A stretch of DNA of 64,000 bases from Flagellimonas eckloniae. GTDB lineage: Bacteria > Bacteroidota > Bacteroidia > Flavobacteriales > Flavobacteriaceae. The stretch is from positions 3,334,501 to 3,398,500 of the forward strand of contig NZ_LCTZ01000002.1 of assembly GCF_001413955.1 (NCBI RefSeq), in the 5' to 3' direction. The notes under the pieces are model-generated. The model saw only the letters and a list, made by a program, of their open reading frames with translations. It ran no database searches and was not told the DNA's origin. Position numbers and translations under genes: made by a program. This document shows, one piece after another, positions 17,768 to 26,349 of the stretch (the first letter of the stretch is position 1; every line of letters starts with the position of its first letter).

Positions 17768-18496
17768 ATGGCAGACGGTTTAGTGATTATACCCACTTTC
17801 AATGAAATTGAAAACATTGAAGCCATTATAAAAACGGTTTTCGATCTTAAAAAGGATTTCCATGTTCTTGTTGTTGATGATAATTCACCAGATGGAACTG
17901 CAGAAAATGTTAGAGTTCTACAAGAGCAATATTCTGATCGTCTATTTCTTGAAGTTAGAAAAGAGAAGTCAGGATTGGGCACGGCCTATATCCATGGTTT
18001 TAAATGGGCTTTGAAACAAGGGTATGACTACATTTTTGAAATGGATGCTGATTTTTCCCATCGCCCTGCAGATTTATCCCGTTTGCACAGGGCCTGTGTG
18101 AATGGAGCCGATGTTGCAGTGGGGTCTAGGTATAAAAAAGGGGTGAACGTAGTGAACTGGCCTCTTTTTAGAATTTTACTATCCTATGGCGCATCATTTT
18201 ATGTGAAGATTATTACGGGAATGCGAGTTCATGACCCCACTGCGGGATTTGTTTGCTACAAGAGAGAAGTGCTTGAGAGCATAAACCTGGATGCAGTACG
18301 ATTTATTGGTTATGCATTTCAAATAGAAATGAAATACAGGGCGTATCTCAAAGGATTTAAGATAGAAGAAGTATCCATTATTTTTACGGATAGAATCAAT
18401 GGAAAGTCTAAAATGAACTCAGCAATAATACGAGAAGCCATTTTCGGTGTAGTTGCCATGAAGTTTAGAAGTATATTTTTCAAAAAGACATTTTAA
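17768..18496 (+). CDS. Polyprenol-phosphate mannosyltransferase (DPM1-like GT2)
   Basis: The ATG at 17768 is preferred over an upstream in-frame TTG. The 242-residue GT2 enzyme has the nucleotide-sugar motif 'VVDDNSPDGT' (D37-D38), the DAD metal motif in 'EMDADFSHRP' and 'ADVAVGSRYKKG'. This is the dolichol/polyprenol-phosphate mannose synthase pattern: GDP-mannose plus polyprenyl phosphate gives polyprenyl-phosphate-mannose. It has no C-terminal membrane domain, so it acts as a soluble or peripheral enzyme at the inner membrane. It ends one base before dihydroorotase, and faces the GT39 gene that could use its product. Confidence 0.9.
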   Translation: MADGLVIIPTFNEIENIEAIIKTVFDLKKDFHVLVVDDNSPDGTAENVRVLQEQYSDRLFLEVRKEKSGLGTAYIHGFKWALKQGYDYIFEMDADFSHRPADLSRLHRACVNGADVAVGSRYKKGVNVVNWPLFRILLSYGASFYVKIITGMRVHDPTAGFVCYKREVLESINLDAVRFIGYAFQIEMKYRAYLKGFKIEEVSIIFTDRINGKSKMNSAIIREAIFGVVAMKFRSIFFKKTF

Positions 18497-18497
18497 A

Positions 18498-19832
18498 ATG
18501 CCAAAAACCCTACTAAAGAATGCAAAAGTTGTAAATGAGAACAACATTTTGGAGACAGATGTACTTGTAGATGGAGATTTCATTACCAGAATTGATGGTG
18601 ATATTTCAGATACCAATGCTAGAACAATAGATTTGGATGGAGATTATCTGTTACCTGGAATTATAGATGATCAGGTACATTTTAGGGAACCGGGGTTAAC
18701 ACATAAAGGAACCATTGCCACAGAAAGCAAAGCTGCTTTGGCGGGTGGGATAACTACTTTTATGGAACAGCCCAATACGAACCCGCAAACCACAACCATA
18801 GAAAAACTTGAGGAAAAGTTTGCCATCGCTTCAAAAGATGCTTATGCCAACTATTCATTTCTTTTTGGTGGAACCAATGACAATTTGGAAGAATTAAAAC
18901 GATTGGATAAAAATGCATGTTCAGGGGTTAAATTGTTCTTGGGGTCATCTACGGGAAATATGTTAGTTGATGATGAAGCTGTTTTGGAGAAAATTTTTAG
19001 GAATACCGATATGGTCATCTCTACCCATTGCGAAGATGAGGGAACAATACGTGCAAACATGGATACCTATAAGAAAATGTATGGGGATGATATTCCAATA
19101 AAATTCCACCCAATAATAAGAAGTGAACAAGCTTGCTATTTGTCCTCTTCAAAAGCAATTGCTTTGGCAAAAAAAACCGGAGCACGATTGCATGTATTTC
19201 ATGTCTCCACAGGAATTGAAACTGATTTGTTCACCAATACAATTCCCTTGGAGGAGAAGAAGATTACAGCTGAAGTATGTATACACCACCTTTGGTTTTC
19301 AGATGAGGACTATGCTGAGAAAGGGACTTTGATAAAGTGGAACCCAGCCGTGAAGACAGCCTTGGACAGGGAAAAACTTTGGGAAGCACTTTTGGATGAT
19401 AGAATTGATGTGATTGCAACCGATCATGCCCCACACACTTTAGCAGAAAAAGACAACCCCTATGCCAGTGCACCTTCAGGAGGTCCTTTGGTGCAGCATG
19501 CACTGTTGGCCATGTTACAAAAAGAGAAGGAAGGAAGGATAAAACTTGAAAAGATTGTGGAAAAAATGTGCCATAATCCTGCAAAGCTTTTTGATATTGA
19601 TAGACGAGGGTTTATTCGCGAAGGGTATTATGCAGATTTGGTTCAGGTAACCCAGAATTCCCAAACTGAGGTTAAAAAATCGAATATTTTTTATAAATGT
19701 GGGTGGTCACCATTTAAAGGGGTTACTTTTGATTCAGAAGTGGTACGTACTTTTATCAATGGCCATTTGGGTTATGAGAAGGGTGTTTTTTCTGAAAAAA
19801 AGAACGCCCGAAGGCTTACATTTAATAGATAA
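18498..19832 (+). CDS. pyrC: Dihydroorotase, Bacteroidota type
   Basis: Closes carbamoyl aspartate to dihydroorotate in pyrimidine synthesis. The 444-residue amidohydrolase has H61-F-R63-E-P-G, a candidate carboxylated lysine K145 in 'SGVKLFLGSS', H177 in 'ISTHCEDEG', a later 'HVFHVSTG' and the catalytic Asp in 'ATDHAPH'. The first metal-binding His of the usual D-x-H-x-H motif is Gln (Q59). I recall this from other Bacteroidota dihydroorotases, so it is probably a lineage trait and not damage. It starts one base after the GT2 stop codon and runs into the DUF4296 lipoprotein gene. Confidence 0.92.
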   Translation: MPKTLLKNAKVVNENNILETDVLVDGDFITRIDGDISDTNARTIDLDGDYLLPGIIDDQVHFREPGLTHKGTIATESKAALAGGITTFMEQPNTNPQTTTIEKLEEKFAIASKDAYANYSFLFGGTNDNLEELKRLDKNACSGVKLFLGSSTGNMLVDDEAVLEKIFRNTDMVISTHCEDEGTIRANMDTYKKMYGDDIPIKFHPIIRSEQACYLSSSKAIALAKKTGARLHVFHVSTGIETDLFTNTIPLEEKKITAEVCIHHLWFSDEDYAEKGTLIKWNPAVKTALDREKLWEALLDDRIDVIATDHAPHTLAEKDNPYASAPSGGPLVQHALLAMLQKEKEGRIKLEKIVEKMCHNPAKLFDIDRRGFIREGYYADLVQVTQNSQTEVKKSNIFYKCGWSPFKGVTFDSEVVRTFINGHLGYEKGVFSEKKNARRLTFNR

Positions 19833-19834
19833 AA

Positions 19835-20266
19835 ATGAAAAAGATAGTTCTGTCCTTGTTTGCGGTATTTCTTTTTTCATGCGGTGAAGAGGTAGTGGAA
19901 AAGCCAAAAAACCTTATACCCAAGGAAAAAATGATTGTTATTTTACATGATTTGGCCATATTGAATTCCGTAAAGTCATCTTCCAGCACCCTGCTTGCTG
20001 AACATAAAATTGAAACAATGCCGTTTCTGTTTCAAAAACATCAAATAGACAGCACCCAATTTTCCCAAAGTGATTTATACTATGCTTCAATACCTCTAGA
20101 ATATCAAGCTATATATGAAAAAGTGGAGGAAATGTTGGAAGAAAGAGTAAAGGTTTTGGAAGATGTTTCCAAGAGAAAAAAGGATAGTCTTGCAAACTCA
20201 AGAAAAAAGAAAGCGGACTCCATCAGTAAATCAAAAGAAAAGAAAAAAACTGCTCCAGACGCTTAA
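19835..20266 (+). CDS. DUF4296 lipoprotein
   Basis: A 143-residue protein with a lipoprotein signal (FLFSC, lipid-modified C16), a helical DUF4296 core (about 28-105) and a highly charged Lys/Ser-rich tail (about 108-143). The family is restricted to Bacteroidota, and its function is unknown. It follows dihydroorotase by 2 nt in the GT2-pyrC operon. It converges on the epimerase gene with a 4-bp TTAA overlap of the two stop codons. Confidence 0.82.
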   Translation: MKKIVLSLFAVFLFSCGEEVVEKPKNLIPKEKMIVILHDLAILNSVKSSSSTLLAEHKIETMPFLFQKHQIDSTQFSQSDLYYASIPLEYQAIYEKVEEMLEERVKVLEDVSKRKKDSLANSRKKKADSISKSKEKKKTAPDA

Positions 20267-21261
20267 CCCTTAAATTTTGAACAACAAAAACCTATTGCTG
20301 AATCTAGGTTTTCGAATTTAAAACCTAAAGCCTTTATTATTTTTTCACTAGTATATATTTCTCTTTTATAAAGTCCTTTGGTAACGCTTTTTGTAAGCTT
20401 TCTACTTTTTCCAAAAAGCTTGCTTCTTAACCAATCCAAACGCCAAAAACATTCCAAAACCCAGAAAGGAATTCTTTTAATTGGGGCCTTTGAACCTAAA
20501 TTAGGGGCAATTTTTTGAAGTATTTCTTGATAGGTCAGATTTTCATTTACTAGAATGAACCGCTCACCCTCAATTTTGGACTCCATGAGTTGCACCATGG
20601 AAGAAGCTACATCAGAAATGGTCACAAAACCTGTTCCGCCTGGGATAAAGGACTTTTTGCCTTTGGAGGCATAAGTGAACAATGAACCACTTCCAGATTT
20701 CCAAAACCCTGGCCCTAAAACTACTCCCGGGTTAACAATGACTACCGACAAACCCTCCTGGGAACCACGCCATACCTCCAACTCAGCATCTTGCTTTGTA
20801 AGACCGTAGACTGAAATATTGGTATCATTCCATTCATTTTCCTCATTTGCTTCCTTTCCTGGAGCACTCGGGCCAATTGTGGCAATGGAACTCACATAGC
20901 AAAGTTTTTTTATGCGGCGTTCCAGACATTGGTTAACAATATTGGCTGTGCCCACAGAGTTATTTTTGACCAAAGCAGGATAATCACTGGGGTCAAAAGA
21001 AATCATTGCTGCGCAGTGATATACATATTCAACACCATCAAAAAGAAGCTCAAGTGAACCAATATCTACTAGATCAGCCTGTACCCAATCTATTTTTTTA
21101 AATAGTTCGGATGGATTGTCCGTATAGTATCCAAAGACTTTTAAAACATTCTGTAGTCTGTCTTTATTTCGGTAACTGGCCTTTACGTTTTTTCCATTTT
21201 TGACCAAACGAAACAACAAATGTGAACCTATTAAACCCGTACCTCCCGTAACCAAAATCAT
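20263..21261 (-). CDS. NAD-dependent epimerase/dehydratase (extended SDR)
   Basis: The start at 21261 (MILVTGGTG) opens directly into the Rossmann strand; another in-frame ATG lies at 21285. The protein of about 332 residues has the 'TGGTGLIGSH' nucleotide motif, the 'YHCAAMISF' strand, and the catalytic Y-x-x-x-K as 'YGLTK'. This is an extended short-chain dehydrogenase related to dihydroflavonol reductases and nucleotide-sugar epimerases. The substrate is not identifiable. It overlaps the DUF4296 stop codon and is divergent from tyrS. Confidence 0.87.
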   Translation of the reverse strand: MILVTGGTGLIGSHLLFRLVKNGKNVKASYRNKDRLQNVLKVFGYYTDNPSELFKKIDWVQADLVDIGSLELLFDGVEYVYHCAAMISFDPSDYPALVKNNSVGTANIVNQCLERRIKKLCYVSSIATIGPSAPGKEANEENEWNDTNISVYGLTKQDAELEVWRGSQEGLSVVIVNPGVVLGPGFWKSGSGSLFTYASKGKKSFIPGGTGFVTISDVASSMVQLMESKIEGERFILVNENLTYQEILQKIAPNLGSKAPIKRIPFWVLECFWRLDWLRSKLFGKSRKLTKSVTKGLYKREIYTSEKIIKALGFKFENLDSAIGFCCSKFKG

Positions 21262-21316
21262 GCTATAAAAGTACCTATTTGCCATGGATTTATTAAGGGA
21301 TGTAAGAACTTCATTT

Positions 21317-21324
21317 TATATTTG
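21317..21324 (+). promoter_or_regulatory. Putative -7 box (TAnnTTTG) for tyrS
   Basis: TATATTTG matches the Bacteroidota -7 consensus and lies 21 nt before the tyrS ATG. The -33 element is not obvious. Confidence 0.45.
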
Positions 21325-21345
21325 CAGCTATTCTAAAAGATTATC

Positions 21346-22641
21346 ATGACAAAGAATTTTGTTCAAGAGTTACAATGGAGAGGTATGGTACATGATATTA
21401 TGCCTGGCGCGGAAGAACATCTGATGAAAGAAATGCAAGCCGCTTATGTTGGAATTGATCCAACTGCTGATTCATTACACATTGGACATTTGGTAAGTGT
21501 TATGATGCTCCGGCATTTTCAACTAGCAGGACATAAGCCGTTTGCCTTGGTAGGTGGAGCTACGGGTATGATTGGAGATCCTTCCGGAAAATCGGCCGAG
21601 CGTAATCTGCTGGATGAAAAAACACTTCGGCACAACCAAGAAGCCCTAAAATCGCAACTAGGTCGGTTTTTGGATTTTGAAAGTGATGAACCAAATGCAG
21701 CTGTTCTGGTGAACAATTACGATTGGATGAAAGATTTTTCCTTTCTTGATTTTATTCGCGATGTTGGCAAACATATTACGGTCAATTACATGATGGCGAA
21801 GGATTCGGTTAAAAAGCGCCTTTCTTCGGATGCCAAGGAAGGTATGTCATTTACCGAGTTCACCTATCAATTGGTGCAAGGATATGATTTCTTGTACCTG
21901 TTCCAAAACCACAATTGTACCCTTCAAATGGGTGGGAGCGATCAGTGGGGAAATATCACCACAGGAACCGAGCTTATCAGAAGAATAGGCGGAGGTAAAG
22001 GCTTTGCCATGACCTGCCCTTTAATTACTAAGGCTGATGGTACTAAATTTGGGAAGACCGAAGGTGGAAATGTTTGGTTGGATGCGGAAAGAACTTCACC
22101 ATATAAGTTTTATCAATATTGGTTGAACACTTCAGATGAAGACGCCGAAAAGTATACAAAAATCTTTACGTTTTTAAGCCAACAAGAAATTCAAGATTTG
22201 GTAATCACCCATCAAGAAGCTCCCCACCAAAGAGCACTTCAAAAAAGATTAGCGGAAGAAATTACAACTATGGTGCATTCTAAATCCGATTTAGAAAATG
22301 CCATAAAAGCAAGTAACATTCTGTTTGGTAAATCAACTTCGGAAGATTTGAAGCAATTGGATGAAAAAACTTTTTTGGATGTTTTTGATGGTGTACCCCA
22401 AGCACAGGTTTCCAAGGATGAAATAGATGCTGGTTTGGATATGATAGGCGCCTTAGCGGCAAAGACGGGTTTCTTAGGCTCAAATGGTGAAGCACGAAGA
22501 GAATTAAAACAGAATTCCATTTCCGTAAATAAGGAAAAGGTAAAAGAAGATTATACAATAACCTCTTCTGATTTAATCAATGGCAAGTTTGTATTGCTCC
22601 AACGTGGCAAGAAAAACTATTTTGTGTTGGTGGTGGACTAA
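21346..22641 (+). CDS. tyrS: Tyrosine--tRNA ligase
   Basis: Class I synthetase charging tRNA-Tyr. The 431-residue protein has '[15 protein letters not shown]' (HIGH motif near 46-49), '[11 protein letters not shown]', '[13 protein letters not shown]' and the KMSKS-equivalent loop 'KFGKTEGG'. The C-terminal S4-like RNA-binding domain occupies about 360-431 ('[10 protein letters not shown]...'). It is transcribed alone from a TAnnTTTG-type promoter, with a lipoprotein gene 69 nt downstream. Confidence 0.97.
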   Translation: MTKNFVQELQWRGMVHDIMPGAEEHLMKEMQAAYVGIDPTADSLHIGHLVSVMMLRHFQLAGHKPFALVGGATGMIGDPSGKSAERNLLDEKTLRHNQEALKSQLGRFLDFESDEPNAAVLVNNYDWMKDFSFLDFIRDVGKHITVNYMMAKDSVKKRLSSDAKEGMSFTEFTYQLVQGYDFLYLFQNHNCTLQMGGSDQWGNITTGTELIRRIGGGKGFAMTCPLITKADGTKFGKTEGGNVWLDAERTSPYKFYQYWLNTSDEDAEKYTKIFTFLSQQEIQDLVITHQEAPHQRALQKRLAEEITTMVHSKSDLENAIKASNILFGKSTSEDLKQLDEKTFLDVFDGVPQAQVSKDEIDAGLDMIGALAAKTGFLGSNGEARRELKQNSISVNKEKVKEDYTITSSDLINGKFVLLQRGKKNYFVLVVD

Positions 22642-22710
22642 GTGTTAATTCCAAACAATTTGCGCAACCAAAAAGGAATTTTTTGCTCTTTGTTCTGAAA
22701 AACTGATATA

Positions 22711-23148
22711 ATGAAGGCATCAACACTCTTTTTTTGCATGATTATTTTACTAAGTGCATGTAATTCCAATTCTGATAATGAAGCAGAAGTACCATTAAAA
22801 AATGGAATAGAGAAATGGGAATTGGTTCGTATGACCGGAAGTTTTATCAACTCTGAAACCGTTGGAGAGGATATGGAATGGCAAGAATATTATCTTTTTA
22901 ATCCTAACGGGACCTTTTTTAAATCCAGAAAGAGAGATGAGGTTATTACTCAAGCAATGGGAACATATGAGGTATTGGAAGAAGGGGATAACAAATATTA
23001 TGAACTTACCTATGAAACAGGGAAAAGCCTTATTGCCAGTTGCTATGGCAACGGAAAGGAAATTCTCTTTTATGCTAGAGGTGCTTTAAATGGTACTTGG
23101 AATGCATGCGATGGACCAGGCCTAGAGTATAAACTTAGTTCAGAATAG
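22711..23148 (+). CDS. Small lipoprotein, lipocalin-like, unknown function
   Basis: A 145-residue protein with a lipoprotein signal (LLSAC, C17). The mature part starts with 'GIEKWELVRMTGSFINSE' and shows alternating strands with 'YYLFNPNGTFFKSRK' and 'GTYEVLEEGDNKYYELTY'. That pattern fits the lipocalin-like META/DUF small beta-barrels of Bacteroidota lipoproteins. I cannot assign a ligand. It converges on the LuxE-like gene with a 1-nt gap. Confidence 0.7.
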   Translation: MKASTLFFCMIILLSACNSNSDNEAEVPLKNGIEKWELVRMTGSFINSETVGEDMEWQEYYLFNPNGTFFKSRKRDEVITQAMGTYEVLEEGDNKYYELTYETGKSLIASCYGNGKEILFYARGALNGTWNACDGPGLEYKLSSE

Positions 23149-23149
23149 G

Positions 23150-24139
23150 TTATAGCGCCATTAAATTACAGCCCCTAACATCAGATTGGTCAAACCTTCC
23201 CAAAATTTCAAAAGACCCATCTGCATAAGTTTTGCCTAAATCTTGTGTGGCAATAAAAGAGCAGGAGTTTACATTGGCCAAATCAATAACATTTACCCCA
23301 CCGGTTTTCCCATGAGATTGTGTGGTGAAAGGGTCTTCCGTATCACGAGTTTGGATTTTCATCCAGTTTGGAGTTCTAAACAAGCCATCACCTTGGGAAT
23401 AAGCTTGGGAAAGTAATTCGGTCATTCCATATTCTGAATGTATTTTTGGAACCCCAAATGAAGTTTTAAGGATATTGTGCAATTCTTCCCGTATCAGTTC
23501 CTTCCGTCTTCCCTTCATTCCTCCAGTTTCCATAATTGTTGTGTGTTTCAAAGGCAACGGATATTGTTCTGCCAAATCCAAAAGCGCAAAGGAAACCCCA
23601 ATTAAAAGGGTCTTTGTTTTTTCTTTTTCCAGTTGCAGCAGTTTTTCATAAAGCGCTTTAAAATCATAAAGATAAAATCCACTTGACGGGTGTTGTGATT
23701 GGGTCACTAAATCATCTGCCATATATAGCAAAGAAGAACCTTTTCTTTCAAGATACGAAGGAAGTAAGGCCAGAATACAATAGGATTCAATAGGGTCATA
23801 AAATGAAGTAAATCCTTTTTGATAGCTTTTTTGGTATAGGGAGAGGTTGTGCACATAGTGCTTACTTGTAAGACTTCCGGTTGTTCCACTACTTTCAAAA
23901 ACTGTTTGCGGAGCTTCGTTGGAAGCTACTATCACTTTATGGGACTTAAAAAACTCAATGGGGAGAAACGGAATTTCTTCAACATGATGAACATTTGAAG
24001 GTGACTTCTTTACGTATTGACAAAAAGTTTGGTAAACAGGATTATTTTCAAATTGAAAAGAAAAAATTTTCAGTGCCAACGACTCAAATTCAGCCTGGGT
24101 TGAAATTGAAAAGATATTTTGAATCTGTACGTTGTTCAT
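23150..24139 (-). CDS. LuxE-like acyl-protein synthetase / acyltransferase
   Basis: I take the ATG at 24139 (MNNVQIQNIF); an upstream in-frame start would add 7 residues running towards the terminator. The protein of about 329 residues has the adenylate-forming motif 'FESSGTTGSLTSKHYV' (about 82-97), 'EYGMTELLSQAYS' and 'GKTGGVNVIDLAN', the pattern of LuxE acyl-protein synthetases that activate fatty acids as acyl-AMP and transfer them to a protein thiol or acyl acceptor. No luciferase or reductase (luxCDAB) is nearby, so bioluminescence is not implied. A lipid or cell-surface acylation role is more likely. Confidence 0.82.
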   Translation of the reverse strand: MNNVQIQNIFSISTQAEFESLALKIFSFQFENNPVYQTFCQYVKKSPSNVHHVEEIPFLPIEFFKSHKVIVASNEAPQTVFESSGTTGSLTSKHYVHNLSLYQKSYQKGFTSFYDPIESYCILALLPSYLERKGSSLLYMADDLVTQSQHPSSGFYLYDFKALYEKLLQLEKEKTKTLLIGVSFALLDLAEQYPLPLKHTTIMETGGMKGRRKELIREELHNILKTSFGVPKIHSEYGMTELLSQAYSQGDGLFRTPNWMKIQTRDTEDPFTTQSHGKTGGVNVIDLANVNSCSFIATQDLGKTYADGSFEILGRFDQSDVRGCNLMAL

Positions 24140-24166
24140 TGGGCAATAAAAAGTACCCAAAAATAG

Positions 24167-24193
24167 AAAAGCCCTTTTATTAAAAGGGCTTTT
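24167..24193. terminator. Hairpin terminator after the T9SS mini-protein
   Basis: Arms AAAAGCCCTTTTA and TAAAAGGGCTTTT are perfectly complementary around one unpaired base. They lie 14 nt beyond the 24207 stop codon (minus strand) and just upstream of the LuxE-like start. Confidence 0.85.
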
Positions 24194-24206
24194 TTGATAG
24201 CAATTC

Positions 24207-24530
24207 TTATTTAATGACCAGTTTTCGGGTCATCGTCTTTTTCTGTTCCGTTACTTGGAGTACATAAACTCCTGGAACTAATCTGGATATGTTCAACGTG
24301 TTGGTCGCAATTCTGTCCGTGAGTACGACTTCTCCAAAAACATCGTAGATTTTAATTTGTTTGTTACCATTAGTGGCAGTAGTAAGATAGACTTCATCAC
24401 CATAAACAGGATTGGGATACATCTTAAAACCTTTAAGTTCTTGTGCTTGTTCAGTATTTACACTGACCAATTCTTGACCGAAGCTAAATACAGGAAACGC
24501 CATAATGAGAATAAAGTAGATTTTCTTCAT
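24207..24530 (-). CDS. Mini-protein: signal peptide plus T9SS type A sorting domain
   Basis: A 107-residue protein with a Sec signal peptide (about 1-18, ending FSFGQ) followed after about 15 residues by a complete type IX secretion type A C-terminal sorting domain. The domain has 'FKMYPNPVYGDEVYL', 'IKIYDVFGEVVL', 'LNISRLVPGVYVLQV' and a final '..TRKLVIK'. T9SS moves such proteins across the outer membrane. There is almost no cargo between signal and sorting domain, so either the peptide itself is the product or it acts with a neighbour. A paralogue lies 142 bp upstream. Confidence 0.88.
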   Translation of the reverse strand: MKKIYFILIMAFPVFSFGQELVSVNTEQAQELKGFKMYPNPVYGDEVYLTTATNGNKQIKIYDVFGEVVLTDRIATNTLNISRLVPGVYVLQVTEQKKTMTRKLVIK

Positions 24531-24672
24531 ACATGCTGATTTGGGATAATAAGCAATATAAAAGTAAATAAACCTGTTGGAGTTAGCTATAAAATGTTGT
24601 GAAACAAAGAATTATGTAGGTAAAGTGGGAAAAGTAGGTGTTTTGGGCCCTTTTTCAGGACGAAAAGTATAA

Positions 24673-24984
24673 TTATTTGATAATTAGCTTTCTAGTAGCT
24701 ACATTGTTATTTTCAATTACTCGAAGGATATAAACGCCCTTATCAAAACCTGAAAGATTGAGTTCTTTCCCTAAAATTGTAGTTTGAAGCACTTTAGTGC
24801 CCAGCACATCAAAAATAAATATTTGCTTTGGTGAATTTTCAGCAGTCTCTATAAAAACCTTTCCTTGGGTAACAGGATTGGGAAACAATTTAAAACCTTG
24901 TATATCTGCACTAGCCTGGGCATTTTGGGAAAATCCAAGGGTAGAAACAAAAAAGAATAATACAACAAGGTAAATATGCTTCAT
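24673..24984 (-). CDS. Second mini-protein with T9SS type A sorting domain
   Basis: The ATG at 24984 (MKHIYLVV) gives a proper signal peptide; an earlier in-frame start would add 10 polar residues. The 103-residue product repeats the 24207 design: signal peptide (about 1-19), short linker, then the sorting domain with 'FKLFPNPVTQGKVFI', 'IFIFDVLGTKVL', 'LNLSGFDKGVYILRV' and 'ATRKLIIK'. It lies downstream of the beta-helix lipoprotein, separated by a strong terminator. Sequence similarity to the 24207 product suggests tandem duplication. Confidence 0.87.
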   Translation of the reverse strand: MKHIYLVVLFFFVSTLGFSQNAQASADIQGFKLFPNPVTQGKVFIETAENSPKQIFIFDVLGTKVLQTTILGKELNLSGFDKGVYILRVIENNNVATRKLIIK

Positions 24985-25084
24985 AAAGTATTGGTTACAA
25001 AGGTTATGCCGCAAATATAAAAAAAATGGGGTCTGTATTATCTTTGTTTACGGAAAATACCCACACTTTTCGATGAAATGCAAA

Positions 25085-25113
25085 AGAAAAGCCCCGCAAA
25101 GCGGGGCTTTTCT
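25085..25113. terminator. Rho-independent terminator after the beta-helix lipoprotein
   Basis: AGAAAAGCCCCGC / GCGGGGCTTTTCT with a 3-nt AAA loop, 13-bp arms. It lies 19 nt beyond the stop codon of the 25133 gene and would work in both directions. Confidence 0.9.
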
Positions 25114-25132
25114 TTATCTATAATACCTTTTA

Positions 25133-26326
25133 TTAATTAATGCCCACGGTCCATCCGGCACCCCAGGTGGCAATATCCGTACCTGTACCGTTACCTACTC
25201 CTGAGATAATATCAGCTTCGTCAAAAACTGAACCAGTATCATTTTTTAGGTTAGTTGTAACAGTATTAAAGGTTACATCAATAATGTTGGAATCATCGTT
25301 TACTACACCAACGCCTGTATCGGCATCGTCCAAGTCGAAACCTTCATCAAAATCATTGATTACAATATTGTTAAAAGTAAACCTAGTTCCGGCGCGAAGT
25401 CTGATGGCCTCGCTTTCGTTAGCAATATCAGCTGGATTTCCAACAATAGTTGCATTAGTAACTGTTGGAGCGGAAAAATAACCTGCCTCATTACTAAAGT
25501 CTGTGTTGAATCCATCACATTCAAAAGCTTTGTCGTGCGAAGTTCCATGTTGTACATAAACATCGGTCAATGTGCCCACGAAACCTTCTGTCCAGTCAAT
25601 AGAGTCATCTTCAGCGTTTACCACAACCAAATGACTTGCATTTACAGTTCCTCCAAAGAATTCAAAACCATCATCAGATCCTTCAAAAACTTGTACATAA
25701 TCAATTGTAGTACCCGTTCCAACGCCATAAACTGATAAACCATTCAATTCTGCGTTTCCGTCAATTGCTCCACCAGCATATTCAATACGTACATACTCAA
25801 CATTTCCAGAGTTATCTGCAGGGATGTTACCTCCAAAAGCCAAAGCTCCAACTTCTGATGTAGCAATATCATCTGAACCATCAGGTGTAGAGTTGATAGG
25901 AGCCTTTCCACAAAGAACCAAACCTCCCCAGTCACCTGAAGAAGGCACAGTAGCGTTGGAAGTAAGTATGATTGGCTCGCTCGCTGTGCCTATCGCATTG
26001 ATTCTAGCCCCCTGTTGAATAGCTATATATGCATTTACTCCAATAGGTTCTGCCTTTATTGTCATACCTGCGGGAATGGTCAACGTAGTACCATTTGCCA
26101 TAAGTACGGGTCCGGTAATGATATACTCAACATCTGGATCTAAAGTAAGATTAGTTGTGTATAGCCCATTAAGGTTTACCGTTGTCTCGGTTGGTGTTTC
26201 TCCACCAGAATTATTGTTGGTTGTAGTAACACTATTATCATTAATAACAATGTCTGAGGTATCGTCGCTCTCACAAGCAATGAATAAAGCAGCGGCTATA
26301 CCTAAAAATAAAAACTTGTTTTTCAT
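25133..26326 (-). CDS. Surface lipoprotein with right-handed beta-helix
   Basis: A 397-residue protein with a lipoprotein signal (FIAC, C18), a low-complexity Thr/Asn/Ser linker (about 25-48) and a beta-helix domain (about 55-395) with repeats such as 'TTLTIPAGMTIKAEP', 'ARINAIGTASEPIILTSN' and 'GDWGGLVLCGKAPIN'. This pectate-lyase-like fold is common in exported Bacteroidota proteins, often next to a TonB receptor, as here, 23 nt after it. It has no sorting domain, so it is expected on a membrane leaflet. A ligand-binding partner of the receptor is plausible; no catalytic site is evident. Confidence 0.85.
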   Translation of the reverse strand: MKNKFLFLGIAAALFIACESDDTSDIVINDNSVTTTNNNSGGETPTETTVNLNGLYTTNLTLDPDVEYIITGPVLMANGTTLTIPAGMTIKAEPIGVNAYIAIQQGARINAIGTASEPIILTSNATVPSSGDWGGLVLCGKAPINSTPDGSDDIATSEVGALAFGGNIPADNSGNVEYVRIEYAGGAIDGNAELNGLSVYGVGTGTTIDYVQVFEGSDDGFEFFGGTVNASHLVVVNAEDDSIDWTEGFVGTLTDVYVQHGTSHDKAFECDGFNTDFSNEAGYFSAPTVTNATIVGNPADIANESEAIRLRAGTRFTFNNIVINDFDEGFDLDDADTGVGVVNDDSNIIDVTFNTVTTNLKNDTGSVFDEADIISGVGNGTGTDIATWGAGWTVGIN

Positions 26327-26349
26327 TTGTCCTTAGTTTAAAAAAAAAA

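Noticed and set aside
22646..22690. Terminator after tyrS (AATTCC...GGAATT)
   Set aside because: Stem of 6 bp with a 20+ nt loop is too weak to call.
23150..24139. Bioluminescence locus based on the LuxE-like gene
   Set aside because: No luxA, luxB, luxC or luxD homologue is present; LuxE-like enzymes occur widely in non-luminous bacteria.
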